64,000 nucleotides of DNA. It comes from Oasisia sp. SBJ-2009 (lineage: Eukaryota > Annelida > Polychaeta > Sabellida > Siboglinidae). How positions within the stretch are numbered: the stretch's first letter is position 1; every line of letters begins with the position of its first letter. Under the pieces are notes generated by a model. The model was not told the DNA's origin and did no database searches. It saw nothing but the letters and a program-made list of their open reading frames with translations. This document shows positions 36,061 through 50,419 of this stretch, piece after piece. The stretch lies in assembly GCA_964017155.1 (NCBI GenBank), contig OZ024865.1, forward strand, positions 11,975,386 through 12,039,385, in the 5' to 3' direction. A program made the translations under genes and the position numbers.

Positions 36061-36821
36061 TTAATTAATTATATAATGAGAAGGTAATAGCAGAGTTGTC
36101 AAAATTCGTTACTCGTATACTAGTGTTTTGTTATATATGCAGTAAAAAACGGGACATTAATTTGATACGGCTTTTATGTTAGGTTATACTATCCAGATTC
36201 CAGATACAGACTATAAAGATGGAGCGTTCAACCTTGGTGCTGTACTATGGCTAGGCATTGCAATGAGAGAGTTGGTGTCAGTGCCAGCCAAAAGAAGATC
36301 GCGTCACCTTTCAACTCAGAGAGGGTAACTTCACATTCAGCATTCAAGTTTCCTACATGTAATGAGGGCATTGAACCTGGCGGCACAACCATAGGCGAGG
36401 AGCACCAGCCGACCCATAAAGTTGCCTCAGGCAGTTCAACTTTCACTCCGACAGAAATACGTGTTTAAGCAGCGCTACACTAGTCGTCGAGCTTTGACCA
36501 CGAGCACGTCACTGAACTTAACACCTGAATTTGGTGAAATTACAACGAGATTGCATACTGTTGTACAGCAGAGGTATCAATTCGTATGTCTTAGGCGTAA
36601 GTCTTAGGGATTTTTTTGCGAATTGAACCGTCTTAGGGTCGTACCTGGATGACTGGAAATGGATTTTATGGAATAATCTCGCCGTCGGAAATTGGAAGAT
36701 CACCAGGTTTGGTGCGTCGTGAATATGTCAGCATCAGGCGTGTACTACGTTAGAATACACACTACACACTCCTCTGAATGTGTTGTGACAGTGTCTCAAC
36801 ATAAATACATACACACATAAA

Positions 36822-36887
<66 letters not shown>

Positions 36888-36888
36888 G

Positions 36889-36941
<53 letters not shown>
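36822..36941. repeat. (TG)n joined to (TA)n
   Basis: TG, GCGT, CA and TA runs in succession. Confidence 0.95.
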
Positions 36942-36943
<2 letters not shown>

Positions 36944-39198
36944 TCACATACAAACTCCTCAACAGCAAGGTATAATAATCGCTTTCTACATCACGTATAA
37001 ACAAATGGACCCTCTACATCTACTCAATGACACTCGTGGTAATGCCTAACCAACTACTTCACTATAGAAGCGATTGCGCTCGTTTGTTATATATCCACAT
37101 GCCTTGGTGTGCAAAAAATAAACAGCTGAACAGTTTAGTATATAGTCAATATGTCTGATGTTCTACTTACAGAAAAACATAGCACTGCTACACCGCAGCC
37201 AATTCACTCGCAATGCAAAGTAAACTCTGCAAACGTAATTGACCCAGTGGCATTTAATCTGTTAGACGTCTACGCAAACCTCCACAAAACAGCATACATT
37301 TAATTTTCTAAACATAATAAAAGGTCTACATTGAAAGGTCACCGTCCAACCATAACGCCAACACACGGTGTGTTGCGTGTACCGAACTAAATCCGTGCTG
37401 TCTAGGCCTATACTATCAGGTTTCTAAATCAACGATACATCACGTGTACTGTGTGTTGACATTTCGTAGCTGTCCGTTACGGTATTGCACGCTCTGAATG
37501 ACTTCAATGGACACAACACGAGAAACCATTTCAATACAACCCACCGACAAACCTGGACGCAAGCTTAACCCAGCGTGACGTCACCACCTCGCTGAAAGCA
37601 GGCGCGGACGACCCATTAAGATTAAATGATGATAGACCAAGGCTCTACATAAACTATCAGAGTCGGCGCCGAAAGTGTAACAACGGAACCGGTAATCTAA
37701 CTTGGAAACCAAACACACTGGCGCTTTGTATAAATGTGGAGGCTGCACGTAAAGCGATGCCACACGAGCGCGCCACAAACCGTGTCCCGAAAATCGAACA
37801 ACACAACGCCTCGAGCAAAACGCATTGCTTAGAGTTAGAGTGGTTGCTATGTTTGTGCACGATGTTCTACTTTGCACATGAACGAATATCCTTCACATGT
37901 AATATCAGATTGATTAACTCTACATTTCTGATTAACTCTATCGTCATATTACTCAACGGGTATGGTTTATATCACAGCTTAACGCTGAAAACAGTTCCGC
38001 TTCATCTACGGCAGCGATATGTCAATACGAATGTGTAGTACAGCCCTATTTCATACGAAATGTAGTTACACGCATAGGTCATTCTTGAATGGCTACACCG
38101 AATACTATATGCCATTTGTACAATTTCATTCCATACAACAGGTGCAATCTACATGTCAGTACTATACTATATGATATCAATTCGCTGTATCGATTGCAGT
38201 AAACAACCCTGCCTGTTCACTGCAACTCCAATCCATTTCGCGTGACATCACCATTTTAATCTTGCCTTAATTACTTTGATTTTTTTACTTATATGAATTT
38301 GGGTAAAATATGTTTTCATGCACCGTGACGCAATAAGCAACAACCCAGGTAGCCTTGGCTAGTAATCCACAATAGCAGCTAAGTTTAGTTTAACATACTT
38401 AACTATCTCCGCAGCCTCTCTTAGAGAGGGAGAGGAAGAGAAAAGGTAGAGACGACACAATTGCTATCCCTTTGGTCAACAGTTTGCCTTGCTTCCTGGC
38501 CCTGGTACAGTAAAACTAGTTTTGGTTCCTTCCACAAATCGACCTGGTCCATATGTATTGGGTCGTTCTTTTCTTGTCTGAATGATAGTTTGGTTATATC
38601 GCTATCACCTTTGATCAAAACTTGGTCAATCCACATGGGTCATCGCGTGTATGTCATTCTTTTTGCATCGTGCGGTTGTTTGGCATCTGTATGGCCAGAA
38701 AATTAGCACGATGGTATGGAGACATGTTTTATGGAAGGTTGGCAGTTGTCTCGGATCAGTTTCCGTCATGTGCCAACGTTCTGACCCACAAAGCAAAATG
38801 TACGGACACATAATCTCTGATTCGCTCCTGTAGAAGTCAGTAAAATGTCCTGCTCGTCTTAATGTAATGCAATGTCGTTAGAGTACAGAGTATGACGCAC
38901 CATATCTATAATCACAAGCGGATTCCGTGTATAAGATGAAAGTGTAATCCCAAATAAATTGCCCAATCCGCGAATTAGTGTAAACTATAAGCATTCATGC
39001 ATACACACACATCTACAATTATAATATTATATATAATAGAGTATGGATATCGCGTGTTTAAGCTGTAAAGACATGTTTGTATTTCGATTTAATATGGCTG
39101 GCATAGTGTCGTTTAAAGTCTCAAACTGTAGAATTATTGCAACTGATGTACGGTTTGCATGTTGCATATCTGTTATACAAAAGAAAATGTGGCCAATG

Positions 39199-39336
<138 letters not shown>

Positions 39337-42300
39337 GTTGACACGCAGGGACTACGTACGACTGCCTAGGTACATATACTGACTACCGTGCAATAAACCT
39401 GCACGAACTGTCGATCAAACGTAAATACATACAGAGATCGAATTCATTGTTGCAATAATGTCACTCACAACACTGCCTTCTCATTGACTTACTACAATAA
39501 CGCATATAACAAACAAAACCATTGCGGTGATGCAAAATAGAACACGATTTTATTGAACCCAGTCGACACAACCTTTTTCACGCAATCAGCACAACAGTCA
39601 ACATGTTGGACAAACCAAATAAATAGTTATATTTAATATGTTCTACTAAGCACTGCAGTACATAACTGTCAACATTTTCGGAACCGTATGTTTTTTCTTG
39701 ACCTCGTCTCCGCGCCACAAAGAGTAGGGCCTACATTAAAATTGTTGATTGTGACAAATTGCCTAATACGTACCAACAATATCAAGTAGGGTAAATAGTC
39801 ATTGCGATGATGCTAGGTATCGACTCAAGACGCACGACTTCGATTACAGTGGCCATTTACAATGTAGCCATGTTCCCAAAAACAGGTCAACGGCACACCC
39901 GCCACACACCTCGCAGTGAAAACCCGTTGCTTAGTTCGGTTGCTATGCACGAACATTGAGTTCTGTTTGAACTACCAACATGTTTCCTTGACAAGGTATG
40001 TCAATTCGATCAAGTCTACATATCTGACCAGATTTGTCACAAAATGACTATAACAAAATAATCCTTCCTATACATTTGTGGAAATTTGCTTCGTTACCAC
40101 CGCAGCCAATACATTCACGGTATTATTTTTTCTTCAATAAACTGTCTTTTTATCACTTCCAGCAAACAACTACAAACATTCGTAACATACATACATTTCA
40201 TATGACTTACTTTTCCTAATCTCGTAGATTGCTCTAGAACCGATACAATCAATATCACATTGGTTTTCCATGACCTTTTGTTAGGCAGTACAATACCAAA
40301 ACCGAGCTTAATTAATAACAATGTATTATTTTATTTGTTACATAGTTGCCACCATAAATCCGCATATATATCTATAAGCCTATTGCATTAAAATAGGTAG
40401 AGTCACCAGTGACGAATTTAGGGGTAACACTGGGCAAATCTCCCATTTGGCTGTGCATTTTTTAGTATCACATTTCGCCATTAAATAGCAAATTCAAACG
40501 CGTTTATATTCTCGAACGTTTTACCCCCTCTCCTCTCCTCCATCATCCTAAATCAATCTACGCCGCTGCTCGTCAGAAACGGTCGTAGTCTCTTAAATGT
40601 TGTCGCACGATACATTTTGAAGTAGCAAATGTCTTGTCTAATCATTTACCCCTGTCTTACAGTAATAATGACAATAATTTTATTATTTAACATCAGTACT
40701 AAGAATCTTACCTAACCACACCATACGCTGAAATTTGCCCCATAGACACGTACAAATATAGTACAAATGTTGGCGTTATACGATCCTAGTTGGAACTTGT
40801 CTCATTAAAAAAATTGCAACAATTAACAGAATAACATGATTTACCAATTCTACATATTTAGTAATATTTACATTACAGGTAGACCTACACGTGGCATAAC
40901 ATATCACGAATTACACTGATTAGCTTTATTTGAATAAGTAAAAAAATATAGCTAACAATGTCGTATGACGACTGAGCCTGTGAACAAGCTAAACTTGAAG
41001 CTAAGTACGCCTAGGCTTGGGTATGTACGTAACTATTTTACTCTGTACTAAGCCTACGCATCCATCTATTCGTCTGCTAATCTTTACTTAAGACAATGAG
41101 CACGGAATCTACATGTGATGCGTTCACGTTACAAGCAGCTTTTCTGACACACTAAACCCAAGTAATTTTTCAAACCCACGACTGTTCATAAATATTCCCA
41201 TACCATATGCACGCTGTATGCTTAATCGATACAAAGAAAATAGTTGCTGTAGGCATATAAATTTATATTCAATAAACGTATGCTACATCGTGTTTTTTAA
41301 TGTACCATGTAGTTGAACATATGGACGAAAATGCCCTCTGGTACTGTAGAAATAAGACGATGATGCCCACGACTCTCGAAGACCTGAGCTCCATTAAGTT
41401 TAGGTCTTCTCCATATTATCACATATATACATAGTACAAGCGCGACATGCCTACATTGTTGATTGTGGACATGGTAGAAGTCCTAACCCTTATTGCATGT
41501 AATCAGCGCGTGTCGAACAATAAAAACAAGTATTTATTGTTCTAATTGGTATAACGCTTATATTGCTATCAACATAAGATTCTGATTGAGACAATAGATT
41601 AAAATGTTAGTCTTTGCGCCGATGTACAGTTCCCACTAAAGATGCAATGCTCCAAATAATTACTGGTTTAAAGCCTATAATAGGTTAAAATAACTTTAAA
41701 AAAATACTGCGATCATTTGTGTGCTTAAGGCTAATAACTGCAATAATTTGTGTGCGTAATAACGGATGCCTAATGCGAGACTTCAATCGCAGCGTCCGAG
41801 TCGCGTCCTGAAATTCGGTCAATGCCAACAGCGGCCAGCAGGAAACTCCTTGCTTGTCTCGGTTGCTATGCACGTGTACTGAGTTCTATTTAAATAAACA
41901 AAAGTGTTCTTTCAGAAATTATCTGAGATTAGTTAGTACTACATTTCTATCCCGTTTTGTTGATATCCGACAAAAAAATTAATTTTCCCTTCGCGCACTA
42001 TACGCGGAGAAAATAATTTGCTCAGCTCACAGCGTTACGTTGCCGTTGTAGCGCTTACATTTTCCCGGCGTTGTAAACATTCCGATTCACTTTCTGCGCA
42101 TGCACAATAAATGTAAAATCATCAATATGCAGCGAAAGGACACAGCAATTATGGTATAAAGACTATGGGTTGTTCGTTAGGATGTATATAACCTATCAGC
42201 AAAGTTATTTGACGCAAATTAACGCGAGGCAAACAAGTGTTGAGGCATGTTTTGATAGCAAGCGTAAATCGCGTGACTGTAGTGCGCGTGACATTGACTT

Positions 42301-42744
42301 AAACAAACGTAATATTTTATTGTATTGAACGACATTTTAAGCGACTCTTCACATATTTTGGCAATGATTTGTCTTATTTTATCACTTACGGCAAGTGCCT
42401 GAACGTGCACAACATAGACACCTTATATACATTACAGTACTCAATATGTCATGAATTACTTCGTTAGGTTTTATTTGCACAATTACATTATATGCACAGT
42501 CGGACTTCTAAAATTGCCTGCAGGTCTCATTACGAAATGCGCTAAACTATCTAAACTAACACGTCAGGTTGGTCAAACAATACTAAAAGTCACCTACGTT
42601 AATAAGTGTTATATGTTCCATATTTCCTATACAAAATGTGGAAATACTGCATGTTAGTCCGATACCGTAACTCGTCATGTGTTCTGAATTCATTTTCGAG
42701 CCTAGACTAGAGGTCTACGCGTCAGCCGTGATCGCTGACCTTTA

Positions 42745-43027
42745 GTCGAATCTCAGGTCTCAGGTTATTTACTCCAAACAGCCCAATTTTGGGCTAACGC
42801 ATGAGTCACTGAGGATGGTCACTGCCAGGGTGCTTGTCGTCCTCAGTGGTTCTTTTACGTCCCAAATTGAGACGGGACCGACATTAACGTGCTTCTCCGA
42901 TTCACGAGGGATACACAGTCCCCAATGTTGAGAGCCAGATTTTTATATAACAACTGCCGGTACCGGGGATCGAACCCGTGCCGCCGGCGTGGCAGGCGGA
43001 TGTGGTAACCACTACACCACCCGCGAA
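42745..43027 (-). mobile_element. Second SINE family with tRNA-Gly-like head
   Basis: The minus strand starts CGCGGGTGGTGTAGTGGTTA and has CCGCCTGCCACGCCGG (a GCC anticodon arm) and B-box GGTTCGATCCCCGG. The acceptor stem does not pair, and about 200 bp of unrelated body follow (GAGGACGACAAGCACCCTGG), so it is a SINE rather than a tRNA gene. Confidence 0.8.
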
Positions 43028-43188
43028 TGGTGGTATATTAGATAGCATACGCCTTATTTGATTGCCAAATATTAACCTGGCGGTGTATTTAGCACAAATT
43101 GTGTCGACATCATTGATGAAAAGAACGAAACAAGAAGAATCCGTCACGGTGTAGAATCGGCAAGTATGACCAAATCGCTCCAACACTG

Positions 43189-43860
43189 AAGACTTGAAGT
43201 CACTTCAATTGTTGCCAGTGGAATTTCGCATTAAATACAAAAAAAATGTCTACTGACGTTGAATTCTTTACATGGCCATGAACCGGAGTACATATCGGAA
43301 ATGCTGATTCCGAAAACCATCCATTATGGATTAAGATCACAGGATGAGTTGACACTTGCCATGCTCAAGCAAACTGGCACACTGAAGGATTGGGCATTTA
43401 AAGTTATTGCACCGAAATTATGGAACTCTGCCCAAAGACGTGCGCAGCTGCAGCGATGCCGGCATTTTAAAGAGCAAATTGAAGACTCACTATCTTAGTG
43501 TAGCCTACACTGAACTCGTAGATATACATTTTACTATTTTTAAATATGTTTTATAGTTTTACACTTGTTAGATAATTACTTAGACTATGTCGGATGTTTA
43601 TGCTTAATTTTATTTTATTTTTATTATTATTATTATTGTAACTCATTTATTATTATTATTAATGAAATAATATAGTTATGAATATTTATGTATTTATCTA
43701 ATTTATGTTACTCTTTTACATTCAATATATGCGTATTATCTTATATTAGCTTCCATTGTGCATTTTCTTGTATTCAATCATAATTGTGCAGCACCACTGA
43801 ATATTATTATATGAATATGATACTATAAATAAATAAGCATGTTCATTTACACGTCGCAAT
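43189..43860 (+). mobile_element. 5'-truncated LINE: ORF2 C-terminus and 3' UTR
   Basis: 43189-43498 encodes a LQLLPVEFRIKYK block, HGHEPEYI and KDWAFKVIAPKLWNSAQRRA, ending at TAG. The (F)KVxAPKLWNSxP motif is characteristic of CR1/L2-type LINE C-termini. A frame break separates the first block from the rest. The AT-rich 3' UTR matches 29918-30220. Confidence 0.82.
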
Positions 43861-46800
43861 CGTTCACGATAATTAGGCCCTAGAAACCGATGAAACACTA
43901 ATGTCTTTTCATTTAATAATAAACGTGTATTCTGTCATCTAACACAGGGGCGTCCCAAGGATTGGTGTGTTGGGTGTCTCTAAATAGGTATCACTGTAAA
44001 GTTGGATATTGTCACCATTCCCTGTACATTGCCAAATAGCGCATGATTGGGGGGGGGGGTTGATTTCAGATATCATGAAACCGTCTGTGTACGCTACTGT
44101 AATATATCTACTAAAACGATACAAGATATAAAACACAATTGTGACGATACACGCCACACGGTAAACCCTAAGGAACACATACCTCTAAATCCACATATGG
44201 ATGTCATGTTACTTATACGGGTACAGCCCCGTAGTTATATAATAATGAGTTTATTTCAACAATCACAACGACAATTGCAGTACACAAAAAATCAAAATTA
44301 TCAAAATCAAAATTAGTTATGACATTGAAATATCAAGAAGAAGTGTGTCACTTATAACACTGGCCCATCTATTTTTAACAGAGTTGAATATTACTACATA
44401 ACACTAAAACCGTGAAGATATGAAATAGCAAGTTGGGAATTCCAATCGAGACAATACATACACAGGGCGGCTGCCATATATAAGAAATCTACTTGATCAA
44501 CAAACGGATACATTTCCTACGTTATCTGAAATTGGTTAATGTCTATTCGATAATACATATGCAAAACCATACAACAAGATCAAACCATCCTTCACGTAGC
44601 TCAAGCGGATATGTTTATACATTACACATTCGACACAATCTTAACGCGACGAACGATCCAATTAAATATGCAGCTAGTGTACTAGCTGCTGTACTGCTAA
44701 CTTCGCTGTCAATGTAAACTTCTAATTGAGTTACTGGATTAAACTAATTGTGCTACTAGAATAGTGTCAATGCGACGATGCATGGCGCCTACTAGCGACG
44801 ATACTTCAAACGCTGCCGCGCGCAGCCGGTTAATGGCGCACAGCGCGCAGTGAAACGTGTTGCTTAGTTTCGTTGCTATGCACGTGTACTGAGTTCTATT
44901 CAAACAAATACACAATTTCTTTCATAAGTTTTATCAGCTTGATGAACACTACATTTCCGACAAGTTTTTGTGCCATATTAGGACAAATGTTCAAATTACG
45001 TTTCCAGCACCTTACGCGGAAATTTGTCATACTGACGAGAGGGCGATTTAGGAATAACATGTATTATGTCATCTACCACACGTAATAACAATACAGGCAT
45101 GAAGAATAACTGCGATGACACACCAAAACTGCAGACTTGAATGACATGGCCATTGCTGTATCCCCAAATTCAGTTACGAATTGAATGGATGACATGTTAC
45201 TTTAACCGCGCTGCAATACGCCCTAAGTAGATAGTCTACGTAGCGCGTGTGTATTATAATACAGAGTTCTGTCGGACATAGTACACTTCTCCATGCCATC
45301 TCACTGTAGTCACCATGTGTATTCGATGATATACACAACATCATCCAACTACACAAACCATATCCTTCCTGTATCTTATGCAGAAATTGTCATACGATAA
45401 GCTATATAGGACAACAATCGGCATATATTGAATGGTCGAAAAAAAAATTGTAAGTAGTTATATACTAAACGCAACAATGTTTATGTCGTTGTCAGTATGC
45501 CTTTTAAAGTAACTACTGTTCACTAAAACTAGGACAACGACTGCGAGACTTTAAAAGCTGTCGCCCAGCCGCGACCGATATCCGGTGAATGAAGCTCAGT
45601 GTACAGTGAAACTCGTTGTCTAGTATGGTTGCTATGCAAGTGCACTGAGTTACGTTTGAATAAACATCGATTTTCTTTCATACGTTTTTTCAGATTGGTA
45701 AACACTACATTTCTGACAAGTTCTGTGGCCAAGCGAGTAAAAATATTCAATTCACCCTTCCCGCACCTTACGTGGAAATTTGCTCGGTTGCCACCGTGGC
45801 CAATGTACGCGAGTTTTCAAGTTTGACAATTATTTGTCTTAGTTTATTACTTGCGGCAAATATCAGAACGTATGGACTACAGGGATTCCTTACATATGTC
45901 ATTACAGTTGATAACATGTCATCAATTACTTTGTTAGGTTTTTTTGTTCAAATATAATATTTACACACTGTCGGGATTATCAGCAGCTCTGCAGCTAAGC
46001 ATCCATGCTTCGCATTACGACTTGCGCTAGACTATCACTTTAGCTTCCCGGGCCCGGGGTTTGGGTCAACAACGCACAATGGTAAGAACAAATAATAACA
46101 ATGTAATTCGTTACATAATTCCGATCAATGAGACTAATATAGCACGACGTCATCATGCGTTCTGTATACAATTTCAAGCGTTCGTGTCAGAACCGGATAT
46201 TGCCGCTTCAGTCGAATGGCAAGTTTTAAATAGCAAATAAAATGTTAACTAGTTCACGGTGCTGGTTTGATTACTTAATCCAAAATCCAGTTATTTAGAC
46301 GGCGGCGCGAAATGCCTTATTTAGCGCGGTTGCTGGCTCACACAATGATAGGCTACATTTCGCACAAGTGACAACAATATGAATGATCCAAACAAATGTA
46401 TGTAATTGTTGCACTAAATGCAACAACGCTAATTATATCGCTGTCACACTAAACGCATGATTGAACTACATACTGGATAAAGCGTTGAACAGATATCACT
46501 ACGATGATGCACGATGCCAACCAACAGCGCGAGATTTAAAAAAACTGTCGCCCAGCCGCTAGTAGAAATCCGTTCAATGGCGCTGAGCACTCGGTCAAAC
46601 GCGTTACTTAGTTTGGTTGCTATGCACGTGCAGTAAGTTACGCTTCAATACATATAAAATGTCTTGTATACGTTTTGTCAGATTAACGAATGCTACATTT
46701 CTGACAAGTTTTATCGCCATATCAATAAAAATATTCAATTCACCCTTCTCGCACTTTTCGCGGAAATTTGCTCAGCTTACACCGTAGCCAATATGCACGC

Positions 46801-49800
46801 GCTGTCAACTTTGACAGTGATTTGTCTTATTTTATCACTTGCGGCAAACATCGGAACACATGCACTAGGCTAATCCCTTACATATCTATGACAGAACAAG
46901 CTCAAGCTGTAATCCCAAATCCAGTTATAAATTGAATGGATGGCATAGGCTATTATTTAGACCGCGCAGCGAATTGCCTTACTTGGTGAGGTGTCTATAT
47001 CTACCTGATAAAAAACGAATTTCTTCCCCGTGCCATCTCTTAGTAGCTGTTGACTATGTTAATTCAATGATATAATTATTATATCACAACACCATCCACT
47101 GTTCAAACAGCCTCCCCTTTCTGCAGATCACGTGGCACTTGGTCACACACTGATAGGCTATATTTGGCACAAGATAAACGACCAAAAATGTATGTCATTA
47201 TTGTACTACATCCACCAATGCAAATTACATAGCTGTCACAATAAACGTCTAATTGAACTACTGCATGAAGCGTTAAATATGCATCACTATGATGCCCACT
47301 ACGGTGCCCACTAACAGCGCGAGATGTCTAAAGCTGCCGCCCAGCCGTGACCAGGAATCCGATCAATGGCGCTAAGCGCGCAGTAAAACTCGTTGCTTAG
47401 TCCGGTTGCTATGCACGTGCACTGAGCTATGTTTGAATAAACATCAAATTTCTTTCATATGTTTTCTCAGATTGGCAAACACTACATTTCTGTCAAGTTT
47501 TATCGCCATACGAGTAAAAGTATTTAATTCAACCTTCCCGCACCATACGCGGAAAATTGCTCGGCTGAGACCATAGACAACACGCGCGCTGTCAATTTTG
47601 ACACTGATTCGTCTTATGCTGTCACTTACGGCAAACATCTGAACAGATGCACTACACTACACGTACATATGCCACTACAGTTTCTAATATGTCATGAATT
47701 AATTTATCACGTTTTATTTACCCAATTATATATCATACACAGTAGGAATTCTCAATTTCATGTCTCAATTGCATCGCATTACGACTTGCGCTAGACTATC
47801 ACTTTAGAGGCCCGAGCCCGGGGTTTTAGTCAAACGTATATAAACGAAAGATGACATAATAACAGTGCAATTCGTTACATACTTTCAATCAATAACACTT
47901 ATATACTATTACACGATAGCACGACGTCACCATGCGTTCTGAATTCATTTTCAAGCCTACGTATCAGAAGCGGTCGTTGCCGCTTCAGTCGAATGGTGAC
48001 TTTTAAATGTCAAATTAAATATTAACAAGTGTACAGTTCTGATTTGATTACTTAACTGTAATTATGCCAGTACTACTGGTGTGTCGAGCCTTATCTCCAA
48101 ACACAGTTATAGATTGAATGGATGGCTGGTTATTTAGAGCGTGCAGCGAACTGCCTTATTTAGTATAGTTGACATATGCAAACGAATGACCAACAAACGA
48201 ATGTGTTCCCATGTTATCTCATAGTAGCTATTAACTATGTATATTCGATAATATGTGTCACAACATCATCCAATGTTCAAACTGCCCTTCCTGCAGATCA
48301 CGTGGTACTTGTTCAGACAATGATAGGCTACATTTTGCACAACAAGATGAACGACCCCCACAAATATATGTGATTAATTGCTGTACTAAATGCAACAACA
48401 TTAATTATATCGCTATCACAATAAACGTATAATTGAACTACTGGATAAAGTGTTGAATATAATATTATCACTACGAGGATGCACGGTGCCCAGTAACAGC
48501 GCAAGATTCCAAAAGCTGCCGCCCAACCTCGACCAAAAATCCGGTCTATGGCGCTAAGCGCGCACTGAAACGCGTTGCTTAGTTTGGTTGCTATGCACGT
48601 GTACCGAGTTCTGTTTGAATAAACATTAACTTTCTTTTATAGGTTTTCTCAGATTAGCGAACACTACATTTGTGACAAGTTTTATTGCTATACGAATAAC
48701 AATATTCAATTAACCCTTCGCGCACCTTGCGCGGAAAATTGCTCGGCTTACACCGTAGCCAATATGCGCGCGCTGTCAACTTTGACAATGATTTATCTAA
48801 TTTTTGTCACACGCGGCAAAGATCTTAACAGACGCACTACACTGACCCGTTATAGATGTCATTACAATTACTAACATGTCATGAATTCCTTTGCTGGGTT
48901 TTATTTGTCCAATTGTATTTCATACATAGTAGGAATTCTTAATTTCAGGTTTCGCATTGTGACTTGCGTTAGACTATCACTTTAGCGTCTCATGCCCAAG
49001 GTTTGGGTCAACACATATAAAGATATGACAACTTAATAACAATGCAATACTTTACATACTTCCAATGAATAACATTGATAGATTGCATGGTAGCATGGCG
49101 TCACGAAGCGTTCTGAGTTCATTTTCAAGCCTCTAGGCCCGTAGCAGAAGCGGTCGTTGCCGCTTCAGTTGAATGGTGACGTTTAAATGGCAAATTAAAT
49201 ATTAACCAGTTTAATGTGCTCTTTTGATTAGTTAACTATAATTATGCCAATATTACTTATTTATCAAGCTGTATTCCCAAATACATTTACGAATTGAATG
49301 GATGGCACGTTATTCAGAGCGTGCAGCGAAACGCCTTAAAGTAGCCTATATTTAGTGGGGTTGCTATGTATGGAAGTTCTATCTGACCAACGAACGAATT
49401 TCTCCCCTCATTTAGTTAACTATGTATATTCGATAATAAGTAATACATATCGCAACATCCAATATGTTCAAACCATTCTTCCTGCAGCTAACGCCGAACT
49501 TACTCTCACAAGTATAGGCTACATTCGACACAATACGATTAACAACGAAAACAAATCATTTTTAATTATTGTAGTAGGTCGCAATGCTTAAATCCCTGTC
49601 CATGTAAACATATAATTAAACTACTGGATTAAAGCCTAGAATATGCAGTTACTGCGATGCCCAATGCCCAATAACACGGAGCCCGACAGCGGCATAGCGC
49701 CGCGAGACTTCAAAGGCTGCCGCACAGCCGCGACCTGAAACCCGGTAAATGGCGCTCAGCGCGCAGTGAAACGCGTTGCTTAATTTGGTTGCTATGCACG

Positions 49801-50419
49801 TCCACGGAGTTCTACTCGACCATATTCAAAACTTCTTTCATATATTATCTCAGATTGATGAACCCTACATTTCTGACGAGTTTTATCCGCTTACAATAAA
49901 AAGCGGTCAATTCACCCTTCCCGCACCTTACGCGGAAATCTGTTCGGCTGCCACCATAGCCAATATACGCGCGCTGTCAACTTTGACAATGACTCGTCTT
50001 ATTTTATCACTTGAGGACAATTTCTGAACATATGCACTACACTGATCCCTTATACATATCATTACTGTTCTTAACATGTCAACAATTACTTTGTTTTGTT
50101 TTATTTGTTTAAATTTGTTCACACACTGTTGGAATGATCAGTTGCAGGTCTTCATGCATCGCTTTTCGACTTGCGGTAAACGATCGCTTTAGCCCCACCG
50201 TATCCAAGTTTTTGGTGAAACACTAATATAAGTAAACCGAATTAATAACATTGGAATTCTTTACATACTTCCGATCAAAAATATGGATATACTGCATGTT
50301 AACACGATGTTGCCATTCATGTTGAATTCCTTTCCATGCCTGCGCGTCAGAACCGATCGTTTACACTTCTGTTAAAGAAACTAACAATTGTCTGTTTGCA
50401 ACATATTTATCCTTATTTC

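Noticed and set aside
42955..43025. Possible tRNA-Gly(GCC) gene on minus
   Set aside because: The A and B boxes and anticodon arm look good, but the acceptor stem does not pair and a SINE body follows.
42902..43186. 94-codon minus frame containing VLFINDVD, resembling a reverse-transcriptase block
   Set aside because: The flanking RT motifs are absent and most of the frame is the SINE head.
46664..50027. Open frames in array units at 46664-46873 and 49776-50027
   Set aside because: Other units are frameshifted or stopped at the same place, so the shared frame follows from DNA repeat similarity rather than from a gene.
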